This document shows, in pieces, positions 22,109-34,231 of a stretch of 64,000 nucleotides of DNA. Both the position numbers and the translations under genes were made by a program. Each line of letters starts with the position of its first letter. The stretch's first letter is position 1. The notes beneath the pieces are model-generated. The model made no database searches. It saw nothing but the letters and a program-made list of their open reading frames with translations, and was not told the DNA's origin. The stretch comes from Plantago major. Its lineage: Eukaryota; Streptophyta; Magnoliopsida; Lamiales; Plantaginaceae. Location of the stretch: positions 7,475,145-7,539,144 of the forward strand of contig CM048841.1 in assembly GCA_026545765.1 (NCBI GenBank). The letters run 5' to 3'.

Positions 22109-22854
22109 TGAAAGAAATAAAGGACCTGAACTTTGTTACTATACTGATACACACCTGTGTATAGCAATGTTGCTATCACAGTGAGTGTCACAGTGACAAG
22201 AACAATCAAATGCACAGCGGAATTAAATAAACAATAACAGCAAACGAGATGATTCTTTCTAGTAGGTATATAAATATACCTACTGCGCCCAAGGCAAATA
22301 TCCACTATAATAATGAGGATTTACAAAACTAGGTTTAGACTCTTCAATGAGAAAAGATCAAACACTAGAACTAGTCGGAATGAGTTATTCCGAAGTACCT
22401 AAATTAGACACTTCAAAGACTAGTAAAAATATGAGAAGATTACAACTATTGATTGTGAATCTCAAATCTGTAAAATCCGTTCTCTTCTTCATCACTTGAT
22501 CTGGTATTTATAATGCTTTAATCTGATGTAGATACGCAGAATCAAGTCTTCATCTTTATCCTTATCTTCAAGAGTCCAAATCATTCAATCTTCTAAGAGT
22601 CCATAAGATATTGACTTCCAAGAGTCCCTTGTATCTTGTCTTCTAAGACTCCATGGCTTTCTTGAATATAAGTCGCACCTTATCTGAAACCAAACAATCA
22701 CAAACATGGAACTAGGCTATCGTTAGTGAAAAAGGCAATTATTAATTAAGTCCTTCAAAGTGCAGATATTCTGGACTGAAACTGTTAGTGCCATTGTTGC
22801 TGAAACAGTCATATCAATGTTGCTATAACAATGATTCAAACAGCTGCACTTTCA
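22109..22854 (-). repeat. 5' LTR of element B (right copy)
   Basis: 746 bp, nearly identical to the left copy. It holds the TATA-containing palindrome with GTAGGTATA arms (22261-22282) that is likely the promoter. Confidence 0.95.
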
Positions 22855-22859
22855 AGTAT

Positions 22860-23772
22860 CTTAGACAATAGCAAATAAACTGAAATAAATACTAATACTA
22901 TGTACCCCCCAACTCCAATTTCACTCCACTCATGATATGTTCAAGAAAGTAGCATACATCAGTATCTGATATCGATTGTTTCCCTATCCGCAACTAGTGC
23001 AGTACAGTCATCTGATACATATGATAATAGTAATTTAAGTATATATCTAGTTCCTGCATGTTATATACTTACATATATATATCTATAAATAGAAGAAGAG
23101 CACGTGGAAAACCGAAGAAGACTTGGTTAAACTTACACGTAAGGATAAGGAGGGCCAAGGGAATTAATTATAACCCTACTATGGAGAGGAACACTCTGAG
23201 AAGATAGATTGTTGCACGTAATACTTTTATTGGTTCATGTAGCCTACCCCAATGTTTTTAGGATAATTTGTTTCGATGTTTCAAATCATACTGGCGTAAT
23301 ATATGTAAACTAAAAAGAACTAAAGTTTACCAGAGAACAATTTTCAAGGATGCAGGACTGCAGATTCAACCTTTGACAACATGAACTCGGACCACTAGTT
23401 CAGCAAACTGGCTTCATTAATGTGTGAATCATTCGTCATGAATTATGTGAGCATCTGGTTCGTAGCACATATAACCTGCACAAGATGGTCAGATACAGGA
23501 TATGAAATATCAGGTAGATAAAACAAAAGAATCATTGCAGCATTTCAGGTACAGCTGGTCAAGCCATAATACCAAAGAGCAGTTTCATTCCGAATCAAAA
23601 CTTTTGCTCTTACTAATGAAGCAGTACAACAACAGAGCTATATAATGAATCCAGCACAACCTAGACATACATAAATATTTATATTGGCATTACTATTAGC
23701 TACTACAAATGCAGGACAATGGATGTGTCGAGTTTAGAGCCAATTTGCAGAAACCAAAACCGATGAATAAAG
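22860..23772. other. AT-rich spacer left of the nested copia group
   Basis: No ORF, RNA gene or repeat structure is recognised. It contains a short TA-rich run near 23070-23090 followed by TATAAATA, which may be chance. Confidence 0.4.
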
Positions 23773-24271
23773 TGTCGCAAATTACCCAGAATCGTCACAA
23801 CAACAAGAACAAACGTCGCAAACAACAAAATTTAGAAAATAGAGAATAACACGCGAGATTTTACGTGCTTCGATCAAATTGATCTACGTGCACGGGCCAG
23901 GCAATGACCTTCACTATGGATGAGATTCAATCTCTCAAGAGAATTACAAGTTACAGAGAATTGAAATCCTAATTCACTCTTCTCTCAATTGAATCGACTA
24001 TTCTCTCTCAACTTCTCTTCACAGGTGTTTTACACTCAGAAATTGATTGATGATTAGGATGACTAACTAGCTAACAAACAGTTAGTTACATAAACTATAT
24101 ATAACAAACCAACAATCAGAGAAACCAGAATCAGAAGAATAAGCTGGGCTGCCAAAGTTAGTTACAAACTAACTTTCCCTCCTTGCTCATAACCGCCAAT
24201 CACATCTCCATCGTTGATCTTCCAGATTTGATCCTAGCCGTCCACTGCAATTCCTTGTTAATTAAGCTACT
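23773..24271 (-). mobile_element. 3' LTR of truncated copia element E (main part)
   Basis: The minus-strand LTR begins at 45112 with TGTGAAGAGTAG, is cut after about 12 bases by element D, and continues here to TTTGCGACA near 23773. The shared CTACT is D's target duplication. The sequence resembles D's LTR in its downstream half (an ACGTG-TTCG segment). The outer limit at 23773 is set only by the CA end. Confidence 0.6.
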
Positions 24272-24859
24272 TGTTGAATCAATCAAACAATTCCGATCAA
24301 ATAACCGATCGAACAAAGGCGATTATGAAACTACAATCAATCGAATGCGTAAAGAAATCAACACAAGATTTACGTGGTTCGGCTTAGCCTACATCCACGG
24401 AGAACAACAAGAACTATTCACTAATAAACGAAAGATTACAAGAATCCAAGAAGCTCACAAGCAATCAACAATGGCGATTTGCTCTCTTCTCTCTATTCTC
24501 TCTCACTAGTGTTTCTCTCACTATAATTGACAATTGAATGATTAATGGAATGAATCTCTCTCTCAATTATAGAAATACAAGCTTATATATACGAATTACA
24601 CAGCAATTGAAACGAATTCGGAAGAGATGAACTAGATGCTCTGTTTCTGTAAATAGCCAACTAACTTTCCCTCCGCCTGTGTTTAAATCTCAACCGTTAG
24701 ATTGATCAGATCAACGGTTCCTGTGCAATCTGGCAAAATAAGCTCTGAATTCTCTAAACTTGCAGAGACAAACCACACAATCTGTGCTAAAACCCCCAGA
24801 AACTGTATAATTCCCACAGAATCAGTACTAAAACCCAGAGAAACTGTCTAATCTTCACA
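24272..24859 (-). repeat. 3' LTR of element D (left copy)
   Basis: 588 bp, about 96% identical by eye to 44512-45100. On the minus strand it is preceded by the polypurine tract AAAGGTGGAGAAT. The ORF seen through it is only LTR sequence. Confidence 0.93.
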
Positions 24860-24872
24860 ATTCTCCACCTTT
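24860..24872 (-). promoter_or_regulatory. Polypurine tract of element D
   Basis: AAAGGTGGAGAAT on the minus strand directly before the 3' LTR. Element E has the related AAGGTGGAGATT at 45113-45124. Confidence 0.75.
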
Positions 24873-24979
24873 AGAGAGTTTCTTGCTTCAGTTCTCACTT
24901 AATTCAGTTCCTTCAAGGTTAGAACCAATCCCCTTTCATCCTGTTCCTGAGGTTAGAACAGACCCCCTTTCATCCATCA

Positions 24980-25923
24980 TCAAACTGATGTTGCTGTGAC
25001 ATTGCTGCAATTGTTGATCAATCTGCAACAATAATCAAACTTCCCTGATGATAATACCTTAGTCATTGCATCTGATGGATTTTCCAAAGTTGAGATCTTC
25101 TTCACTTTAATCTCACCTTTCTCTACAATGTCTCTGATAAAATACATCTTTACATCAATATGCTTGGTTCTCTCATGATACATCTGATGTTTACTAAGAT
25201 GTATTGCACTCTACTATCACAATATAAGCATATACACTCCTGAACAATAACAATCTCTTTGATGATTGCCTTGAGCCAAATAGCTTCCTTGATAGCTTCA
25301 GTAAGTGTTATAAATTCAGCTTCTGTGGTTGAGAGTGCTACCACAGGTTGTTGCACTGACTTCCAGCTGATTGTTGTACCATATAATGTGAAAACATAAC
25401 CTGTAAGTGACTTCCTACTATCCAGATTAGCAGCAAAGTCTGAATCAACATATCTCACCAAAGCTTCTGCATCTGCAATGTTATTCTTCATAAACTTCAA
25501 ACCATGGTTAGCTGTCCTTTTCATTTATCTCAATATCCACTTTACAGCTTCCCAATGTGCTTTCCCTGCACAACTCATGTACCTACTTACCACACTCATG
25601 CTGTGAGCAAGGTCTGGTCTGCAACAGACCATTGAATACATGAGACTTCCAACTGCATTTGCATAAGGAACTCTCTCCATTTCAGCTACTTCCTTTTCAT
25701 CTTTAGAACATTGATCTAGAGAAAGCTTGATATGTTGACCCAGTGGTGTAGAAACTTCACTGGCTTGATGCATATAGAATCTAGACAAAACTTTATTAAC
25801 ATAGTGTTGCTGAGACAAGTATAGAGTACTGTGTTTCAGCTCTCTTGTGATATCCATGCCCAAGATTCTACTAGTATTGTCTAAATCTTTCATTTCAAAC
25901 TCACTTTGCAGTAGTTTCTTCAC
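24980..25923 (-). pseudogene. RT end and RNase H of element D, left of the C insertion
   Basis: Frames 25923-25525, 25524-25150 and 25183-24980 are consecutive parts of the RT C-terminus and RNase H (LGMDITREL, YANAVGSLMYSMVCCRPDL, ALSTTEAEFITLTEA, RTKHIDVKMYFIRD). A stop or frame change separates each. The first frame is cut at 25923 by the LTR of element C and resumes at 41285. Confidence 0.88.
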
Positions 25924-27339
25924 TGTTAGGAATATCTGTTAGTATTTTGATCACTCATCACATGTTCTTATCTTAGCCACAAAGGTGATTAAGTACTCTT
26001 GGTTCACTTGAACATTGTAAAAGAGGAAATCACTGAGTATGATTAGTCTAGTAAATCTTGTATTAGGATTATAGGTCTCTGAGTGTAATTTTTATTTCCA
26101 GAAGACCATGAAGATAGATCCTAGCAATGGAGCTTTTCTGAAGATTAGAAGACTGAAGATTGCACAAGATTTATGAAGATATCAAGGTTTAGTCTAACTC
26201 AGAAAGACTATGTCCTTAATCCTTTCTTAAGTGTATTTACTTACTTTTGAAATATGATTCTGGACATATGACATCATGAGTATGGAGCATGCAAGCCATC
26301 AGAAAGGCTCATGTATCCGTTGAAGACTACAGGACAAGAAATAGTACAAGTGCATTAATTGCATCGGCAGAAAAGCCGCTGAAGCACAGTCCTCTATGAG
26401 ACATGAGATAAGGACTTATGAGTACTCATTTCAACATAAGTATGGACTGAATTTGAATTTTGTCTAACGGATATCATTCCAACAACTCTCAAATTCATCT
26501 ATATATATCACACACTTAGATGCTGAGAAATATAACTTAGAACGCTCTATCTTGCAAACTTACCATCAAGCAAAGTATTCTCTCAAGCACTCTACAACCC
26601 TTTCTGAAAGCTTTCTGTTGCTCGAAGAATCACTAGTAGTTCTAAGTTGTCCTGAACCTTAACAAGAGATTGTTATTCGTAAAAGAGTTGAACTATCAGA
26701 TACCCTTTCTGAAGCTCATTCTCCAGAACGGACATCAATTACTTGGGTCAGTAAAGAGCAGACTGCCATCCACTGAACAAGTGTATTAAGTAGTCTTGTT
26801 CTATTAGGCTCTCTGAAAACATAACTGAAAAGTTATAGGAGAAGCCTCTCTGACAAACCTTATAACCAACACCATCAAGGCGTGGAGTAGAGAAAGTACT
26901 TGATTTGGGAAATCAAGGAATAACTCCAAGGTTAACGGAGTAGAGGAAGTACTTAGCTCTAGGAGCTGGGGAATAACTCAGGGGGAACATTTGGTTGGGA
27001 ACCATTTGTTAGGAATCTTAGAATAGGATTATTGTAAGGTGAACTCAATTATCTGTTCTAGTGAATTCTAGGTCTCAGAAAGACCGAAGTGGATTAGTTG
27101 GAGGATTACACCACCTCCAGATACCACTATACTTAACATGTCATTTACCTTCTCAGATTTACATTTCAAAGAAAGCACACACACATACTTATTGTTTCGG
27201 ACTTACCTATCTTAAAGTCTTCCGCTCTGAATTTAAGTATCGAAACCCCTGTGTTTCGAGAAACTGTGTTTATCGACAAAAGTTTTAAAAGACTATTCAC
27301 CCCCCCTAGTCTTTTACTTTGCTGTTATCTGGACCAACA
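25924..27339 (+). repeat. 5' LTR of element C
   Basis: 1416 bp, similar to 39855-41284 with a few percent difference by eye. The C-run near its end is 8 bases here and about 15 in the 3' copy. Confidence 0.93.
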
Positions 27340-27341
27340 AG

Positions 27342-27356
27342 TGGTATCAGAGCAGG
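27342..27356 (+). promoter_or_regulatory. Primer-binding site of element C
   Basis: TGGTATCAGAGCAGG starts three bases after the LTR and matches the canonical plant copia tRNA-Met site. Confidence 0.9.
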
Positions 27357-27456
27357 AGGTTCACAAGCCTTCTGCACTGAACCTAGATCCCCATATAGGT
27401 GAAGGAACTTTGTCCCTTTCTGAGGACTATATAATTTGTGTATTAAGTGTGCAGTT

Positions 27457-29950
27457 ATGTCTCTGAGTGATGCACTCGTTCTGAAGCTAGAAAACTACGA
27501 GAAATGGAAGAACAACATGATGCTCCATCTGGAGGCCATTAGTGACGAGATGATCTATGTCATCAATGAAGGGCCTATCAAAATCAGACAACTCAAACAA
27601 GTTACTGAGGTGTCTGATGGAAGAAAAGCCTCAGACAAGGAAGATGGAAGCGAGGATGCGGCTGCTAGTGATAGTGGTCGTGTTGCTCGTGGAAGCATTA
27701 TGTATGAAGACAAGCCAAGAGAGCTCTGGACATCTGAAGATGCCAAGAGACACAGATTGGATGGTCAAGCTCGTAATATCATCATCAGATCGACACTTGA
27801 TCACATACAGTCTAAACTGTGGGGTGCTAAAACGGCGAAAGTTGCCTGGCAATTGATTGAAGAATCTGTGCTGGAACTGAGAAAACCAAGGAAAACAAGT
27901 TCGAAGTTGTTAAATTGAAGTTCCAAAACTTCAAACAAGGTCCCACTGAAACTCTGGAAGAACTTGATTTCAGGTTTACTACACTTATGAGTGATATGGC
28001 TGCACTTGGTGAAAGCAACAGATACTCCCAGCCAGAAAAGATTAAGACTATTGTCAGAAGTCTCAATCACAACTGGGAGCACACTAAGTTCTTTTATTTC
28101 AACCAAGGGATGCCAAATATTACTCCAGTAGAGCTCTTCTCTCATCTTGCTACTGTAGACTATGAGACAACTCAGAGAGAACAAACAGCTGCAAAGTTGC
28201 AAAGTGTTGCTCTAGTTTCTCAAGGTACTTCTGAAAAGAAGGATACCAAAGATGCATCTGAAGAAAATGCTCTTGTAGTAAGACACATGAAGAAATTTGT
28301 GAGTCAAGAGATTGAGAGAAGAAAAGCTAAAGAAAAGCTGAAAAAGCATCTTGGCCCAAACTATCATCGATAAGAACGTCTGAATGAACAACTCTCCAAC
28401 ACCCCATTCGTAAAGGTGTTAGTAATCAAGTCAGAGAAATAGGAAATGATATATGCTTCTATTGTCAAAAGCCCGGTCACTAAGAGAGATTGTCCCGCTT
28501 TAAACAAGCTCAAGACAGTGACAAGAAGGATGAAGAACTTTCAAGAGAAATCAAAGGGCCTTCTTGGTGAATAAAGGAAGAAGATTCAAATTCAACTTGA
28601 TGCTCTAGACATTGAGATGATTCGGAAGATGGAGATTCGGATGACTCAAACCTACCATCACCGTAATTGTGTGGAATCACCCACGATGTAATCGACTTCG
28701 CCTTAAGAAGAATGAAATGTGGAATTCTTGAGATTCGGGTCCGAAATCTCCAACATTGAAATATGTCTTATGGATGATGAGGTAACTAACAATTCACAAT
28801 TTCTGTACTATGAGAGTGATGATGGAATTGAGGATCTGGAGTTGGTCAAGAGTGAATTGGATCGTTATGAGAAAGAATTTCTGGAAGCACAATCCAAAGC
28901 CAGAATTCTAGAGGAAAGCAAAGAAACTCTTGAAAAAGAGGTTTCTGAGCTAACCAGAGTATCTGAGAACAAGAACACTGAAATAGCCTTTCTGAAAGCT
29001 CAGATATCTGAGAATGAAAATTCTCACAAACTAGCCTTGGATGAACTTAATAAAAAAAATGATGAAGCTGCTTTCTGAGAATGAAGAACTCAGAAAGAAA
29101 GAGCTATCCTTCCAATCTTATGCAAAGGCTAGTGACACTCTCACTGAGGTTCATTCCTATCTGAGAGATCCCTCTGAGAAAGGTGGACTTGGACTTGATG
29201 AACAATCAAGTAATTCATCACCTCTGAAGAAGAGTGATGAAAGGTTGACCTTTGTAAAAAGTCAACAGAATGATTCTTCAACCACCTATAGCATTGGTCA
29301 GAAAGCTAGGGTAGTTGACAAAGGAAAAGGAGTTGCAACCCAGCCTTTGAAAGAACAACAAGTTCACAAGAAACATGTGGATAAGGTTTCTGAAAAGAAA
29401 CACAACCCTCAGATATGCAACCATCCACATTGCTGCATTACTAGGAAGGGAAGAATTGCTGGAATAGGCAAATTCTCTACTGTACCATTTTATGAAAATA
29501 AAGATGGTGCAGAAACTAGTAAGGCTTCTGAAGAGCGCATTCAGAAAGCCAAAGGTGTTCGAAATGGCATTGGCTATCGTGCTATTGATGTGTCCTTCGC
29601 AACAATATAAGGAAGGACAAGAACAATGGCGCAAGGCGATATTGCACGAGTAATAGATGTGGAAGAAATCTCAAGCCACTGAAAAACTGAATGCCAGAGC
29701 TAGAAGGAACCTGGCCAGAAAGGCTAAGTTTGCTGAAAAGCAACCCCAGAAACCCAGGGTCCAGAAAGCACCAAAGGGAACACCTAGAAACACCCCACGA
29801 AGGAAGATTGAGATCAAAATTGCTGATTTTATTGCATCTCCTTCTGATCAAGTTAGACAAAAACAAACTCCCAAGAAATTCACTAAAATGTGGATTCCTA
29901 CTGGAAGAATGTTTAGTCTAAGTGGTTCTATCTCTGAGGCAAGAACCTAA
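27457..29950 (+). pseudogene. gag region of element C
   Basis: The ATG at 27457 (MSLSDALVLKLENYEKW) opens a gag frame that shifts near 27880 and continues to 28373. A zinc knuckle core (CFYCQKPGH) lies near 28450 but is broken by a stop. Around 28380-28760 the reading frame is lost in a CpG-rich patch. A long coiled coil follows (28830-29080, with heptad-like LEKEVSELTRVSENK), then basic and Ser-rich segments to 29950. Sirevirus Gag proteins are known for extended coiled coils, reported to interact with dynein light chain 8. Confidence 0.8.
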
Positions 29951-29967
29951 CTCCTGTTTCGTGTATT

Positions 29968-32900
29968 GTGCAGAATGCCTCTTGGACTAAGGCTCAATGG
30001 CTATTTGATAGTGGATGCGGAAAGCACATGACAGGAGACAAAGTAAATCTAGTCATCTACAAAGCTTGCAACACTAGACCAGACATCAGATTTGCTAGAG
30101 GAGAATTAAATCCCTCTATGGGATCTGGCAACGTCAAATTAGGATCATTAACAATCACTGACGTATTACATGTTCAAGGTTTGAAATATAATCTATTTAG
30201 CATGAGCCAGTTTGCAGACAAGGGATTCACTGTGAAATTCAAAGTAAAGTATTGCAAACTTATAGACAATGAGTCAAAGTAGACAGTCTTGGTTGCTCGG
30301 CGGAAAGGCAGTCTTTATGTTACCGATTGGGCATCTGCCACAATTGAAGAATGTCTCATGGTGAGTCAATCAGGTCACACAGAAGAGCACTGGTTATGGC
30401 ACAAAAGAATGAGTCACTTGAATTTCAAAACTCTGAACAAACTTGCCAAGAAAGAGTTAGTGGTTGGCCTTCCCAAAACATCTTTCAGAAAGGATGGTAT
30501 CTGTTCTGCCTGTCAGATGGGGAAACAATCCAAGATCTCTTTCAAGTCCAAAACCAGACACTCTAGTGTTAGACCACTGGAACTATTACAAATGGATCTT
30601 TTTGAATCATCGGTAACTAGTTATGCAGGAAAGAAGTATGGTCTGGTTGTTGTAGATGACTTCTCAAGATTCACTTGGGTTGTCTTTCTAAAGCACAAAT
30701 CTGATGCTAGGGTGGAGATACCAAACTTGCTGAATAAGCTTGAAGTCATGAAGAATGACAAGGTATCTGCAATCAGAACAGACCATGGTACTGAGTTTGT
30801 CAACCAGTACATAAAGGAGTTTTGTACCAGCAAAGGTATACAACACCAACTTTCCTCTGTGAGAACACCACAACAAAATGGTGTTGCAGAAAGGAAAAAT
30901 AGAACCCTTAAAGAAGCAGCAAGGACAATGCTAGCTGACACTGAAATAAGTGAAGTTTATTGGGTTGAAGTCAAACACAAGATGCTACACTCGTAATGTA
31001 TGTTTGATAAACAAACACCATGACAAGACCCCCTATGAACTCTTGGTTGGTAGACCCCCTAATATCAAACATCTGAAAGTGTTTGGTTGTAGATGTTTTG
31101 TTCTTAACAATGGAAAAGAGTATCTAAGAACATTTCAACCAAAGGCAGATGAAGGTGTGTTTCTTGGTTATTCTATGAATAGCAAAGCATACAGAGTTTA
31201 CAACAAAAGAACAAAGAAGATTGAAGAATCAGTTCATGTTGTATTCTATGAAGGAAGCAAGAAAATACCCTTGGCGATGAACTCTGATAAAGGTTAAAGG
31301 AACTAATGATAAAGGATTCTGAAGAAGAACCCTCAGAAAGGAAAAACATCATTGTGGAAAGAGAGGATGACTCTGACGAAGAAAAGCATGAAATGCCTAG
31401 TAACAACCAGATGATTCTCAGACATGATGAAGAATTTCCTATGAGAATTCCAGAAATGGAAACTGAAGATGTTCATCAGAGAGCTAACTCGAAATGACCT
31501 CTCGAGGCATGTCCCGTAAAGCTCTCACACCGAGCAAGTGTCGACATTCACCGCCCTCCGAGGTGCAAGATGTCAGAATCTTGAAGAAGTATCAAGTCAT
31601 AATCATAGTGATTCACATTCGGATCACATAGATGTTGACCCTACTAGCCCTAAACCCATGATGAGATGGATCAAGGATCATCTCGCAAAGATGTGATTGG
31701 ACCAATCAATCAAGGTGTTAGGACTAGGAGAGCAATAGTGAAAATGCTAACTCTCTTTGGATGTTTCATCTCAAACATTGAACCTAAAACTATACAAGAA
31801 GCATTAAGAGACCAAGACTGGATCTCTGCAATGCAAGAAGAGTTGGATCAGTTTGAGAGAAACAAAGTCTGGAAACTAGTTCCATTTGTAGAAGGAATAT
31901 CTGTGATTGGAACTAAGTGGGTTTTCAGAAACAAGATGAATGAATCTGGTGAAATTACCAGAAACAACGCAAGGTTGGTTGCCAAGGGATTCACCCAGAC
32001 TGAATGTTTAGATTTTGATGAGTCATATGCACCAGTTGCCAGATTAGATGCAATAAGACTCTTTCTGGCCTTTGCAGCTCATAAAGACTTTAAAGTTTAT
32101 CAGATGGATGTCAAGAGTGCATTCTTGAATGGTGAACTTGCTGAGGAAGTCTATGTTGAACAACCACCTGGCTTTGAAGTTTCCTCAGAAAGTAGAATGG
32201 TCTATAAGCTACAGAAAGCTCTATATGGACTGAAACAGGCTCCAAGAGCATGGTATGACACTTTGGCCAAATACCTTCTGGAAAGTGGTTTCAAGAAAGG
32301 TGAAGTTGATAAAACTTTATTTACTTTAAATCATGATGGGAAACTACTCTTAGTTCAAGTATATGTTGATGACATTATATTTGGATATAAGGACAAGCAA
32401 CTTTGTGATGACTTTGCAAATCTCATGAAAAGTAAGTTTGAGATGAGCATGATGGGAGAATTGAACTATTTCCTAGGATTGTAAGTCAAGCAACTCAATG
32501 ATGGAATATTCATTAGTCAGACAAAGTATGCAAAAGACATGCTCACAAAGTTCAATCTTAAGCCTTCTGAAAAGAAAGCTAAGATACCTATGAGCATAGG
32601 AACCAAGATGACCTATACTGAATCAGATAAGAGTGTTGATGAACACAAGTAAAGGAAATTGATAGGTTCAGTACTTTACCTTCTCGCAAGGCACGATATT
32701 CAATATGCAGTTGGTGTGTGTGCTAGATTTCAAACAAATCCAATGCAATCACACTACAACATTGCTATGAAAATATTAAGGTATGTGAAAGGTACAGTAG
32801 ATGTAGGTTTTTGGTATCCTAAAGAAAGTGGATTGAGTCCGGGTTACTCGATGTCGATTATCTTTGGATCAATGCTTGATAGGAAAAGCACCTCGTGAAC

Positions 32901-33300
32901 TTGTCGCCGAACTAGACTTATCTCATGGTTTAGCAAAAGCAAAACTCAATTGCAACTTCTACCACGGAGGTGAATATATTGTCATGGTTGTTGTGCAACA
33001 CAAATTATGTGGATTCAACAACAACTCAGAGACTATGGACTCAATGAAGAGAAAACTCCCATTTTCTGTGATAACACAAGTGCTATTGCAATCACACAGA
33101 ACCCCAAGTTCCATGCCAGAACAAAGCACATTGATGTTAGACACCACTTCATCAGAGACCATGTTGAGAAAGGCAATATAGAGATACTCAAGATTGGCAC
33201 AGAAGACCAACTTGCAGATATCTTCACCAAGCCCCTACAAGAAAGCCGGTTCTTGACCTTAAGACATAGTCTTGGGTTAATGGAGATGCCTAAGGACTGA
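29968..33300 (+). pseudogene. pol region of element C (protease, integrase, RT, RNase H)
   Basis: The order is protease (DSGCGKHMTG, about 30010), integrase zinc region (HKRMSHLNFKTL, CSACQMGK) and core (30590-30900, with TDHGTEF and QNGVAERKNRT), a frame change near 30960, then spacer. The RT frame is 31666-32484 with YVDD at 32362-32373, and RNase H fragments lie at 32659-32898 and 33007-33300. In-frame stops occur at 30280, 32482 and 32650, all at codons one C-to-T change from CAA or CAG. Two CpG-rich patches (31495-31690, 32825-32970) coincide with loss of frame. The element is not autonomous. Confidence 0.9.
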
Positions 33301-34231
33301 AAAATGTCCTGAATCTCTAAAGTCTGAGTAAGTGAGGTAGAAAAGAAGTAGGCCTCTGAGAACATGTTCTCAGAAAGCCAAGTTGATAAGAAGTGATGCA
33401 AAGGTTTCTGAGTAGCAACACTCAGAAAGGCAAAACATTTCTGGAACGGGTATCCAGAAAGGCAAAGGTTGGTACACACTCAATAAGTAAATAAGACTAG
33501 AACTTACTTACTGAGAGTGGGTCAAATACATTCAAACAACTGAAGCTTCTGACACTTGAATTCAGAAAGCTATTTAGTCATAAAGAGAAAAGACACACAA
33601 AGCCCGAAAAGTATAAGTTCTGGAAGTCAAACATGTCCAATGTCTTGTATTTTTGCCATTTTTATGATAAACAATATAAAGATAAGGACTTGACACTCAG
33701 AATGATAAGTTCAAACGATTGAGTGCTCTTACTCTTTACTAAGTGACATAATGGATATAACTTATCAAAAATCCATCAAGTCGGCACAATACCATTTGTT
33801 GATTGATATCATTACAAGATATTCAATATAAGCCCTTGATGAATAAACGTTTGATCTCAACGGTTGAGATTAAAACAAAGCAAGTAATGTCTGTTGAGAA
33901 ATACAGACATGGCCCACTACGCATTTAATGGAGTACGTGTGTGATACCACGCCTATGCAGATACAAAGACACGCATTCATATTCAGTTGTATGTATGTTG
34001 TATCTATTTACATTTTGTCTGCTATATATATAGGACTTGAACAAAAGACAAACACTTTTACCAAATCCGAAATTTCATACTTGCATCAAAACAGCAAAAT
34101 CTCTCAAGATTTCTGCAAAACCCCTTCTGCAAACTCAAATTCTTGTGTTTAGTCTTCTGAAAAGATAGACTAATCCCGATTAATCTTGCAAAATCCCTCT
34201 GAAAACACTCACTCAAGACTCTATATAAGAG
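33301..34231 (+). other. Non-coding spacer of element C between pol and the downstream gene
   Basis: No coding frame is seen. The stretch contains TATATATATAGG near 34023 followed by A-rich leader-like sequence before the ATG at 34232. It could be an internal promoter with a 5' leader, but that is inference. Confidence 0.4.

Larger units (their letters stand above)
14272..22854 (-). mobile_element. Copia element B, Sirevirus-like, full length and young
   Basis: The LTRs are 745 and 746 bp and differ at only about five sites by eye. The 5-bp target duplication AGTAT is perfect (14267-14271 and 22855-22859). The tRNA-Met-like primer site, polypurine tract, gag, protease, integrase, reverse transcriptase and RNase H occur in copia order on the minus strand. 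Four breaks interrupt the frame. It shares LTR structure, primer site and coding similarity with element A but is a separate family or subfamily. Confidence 0.95.

Noticed and set aside
24183..24509. 108-codon ORF, with a near copy at 44468-44749
   Set aside because: Both lie in the LTRs of element D, so the similarity is between LTR copies and not a gene family.
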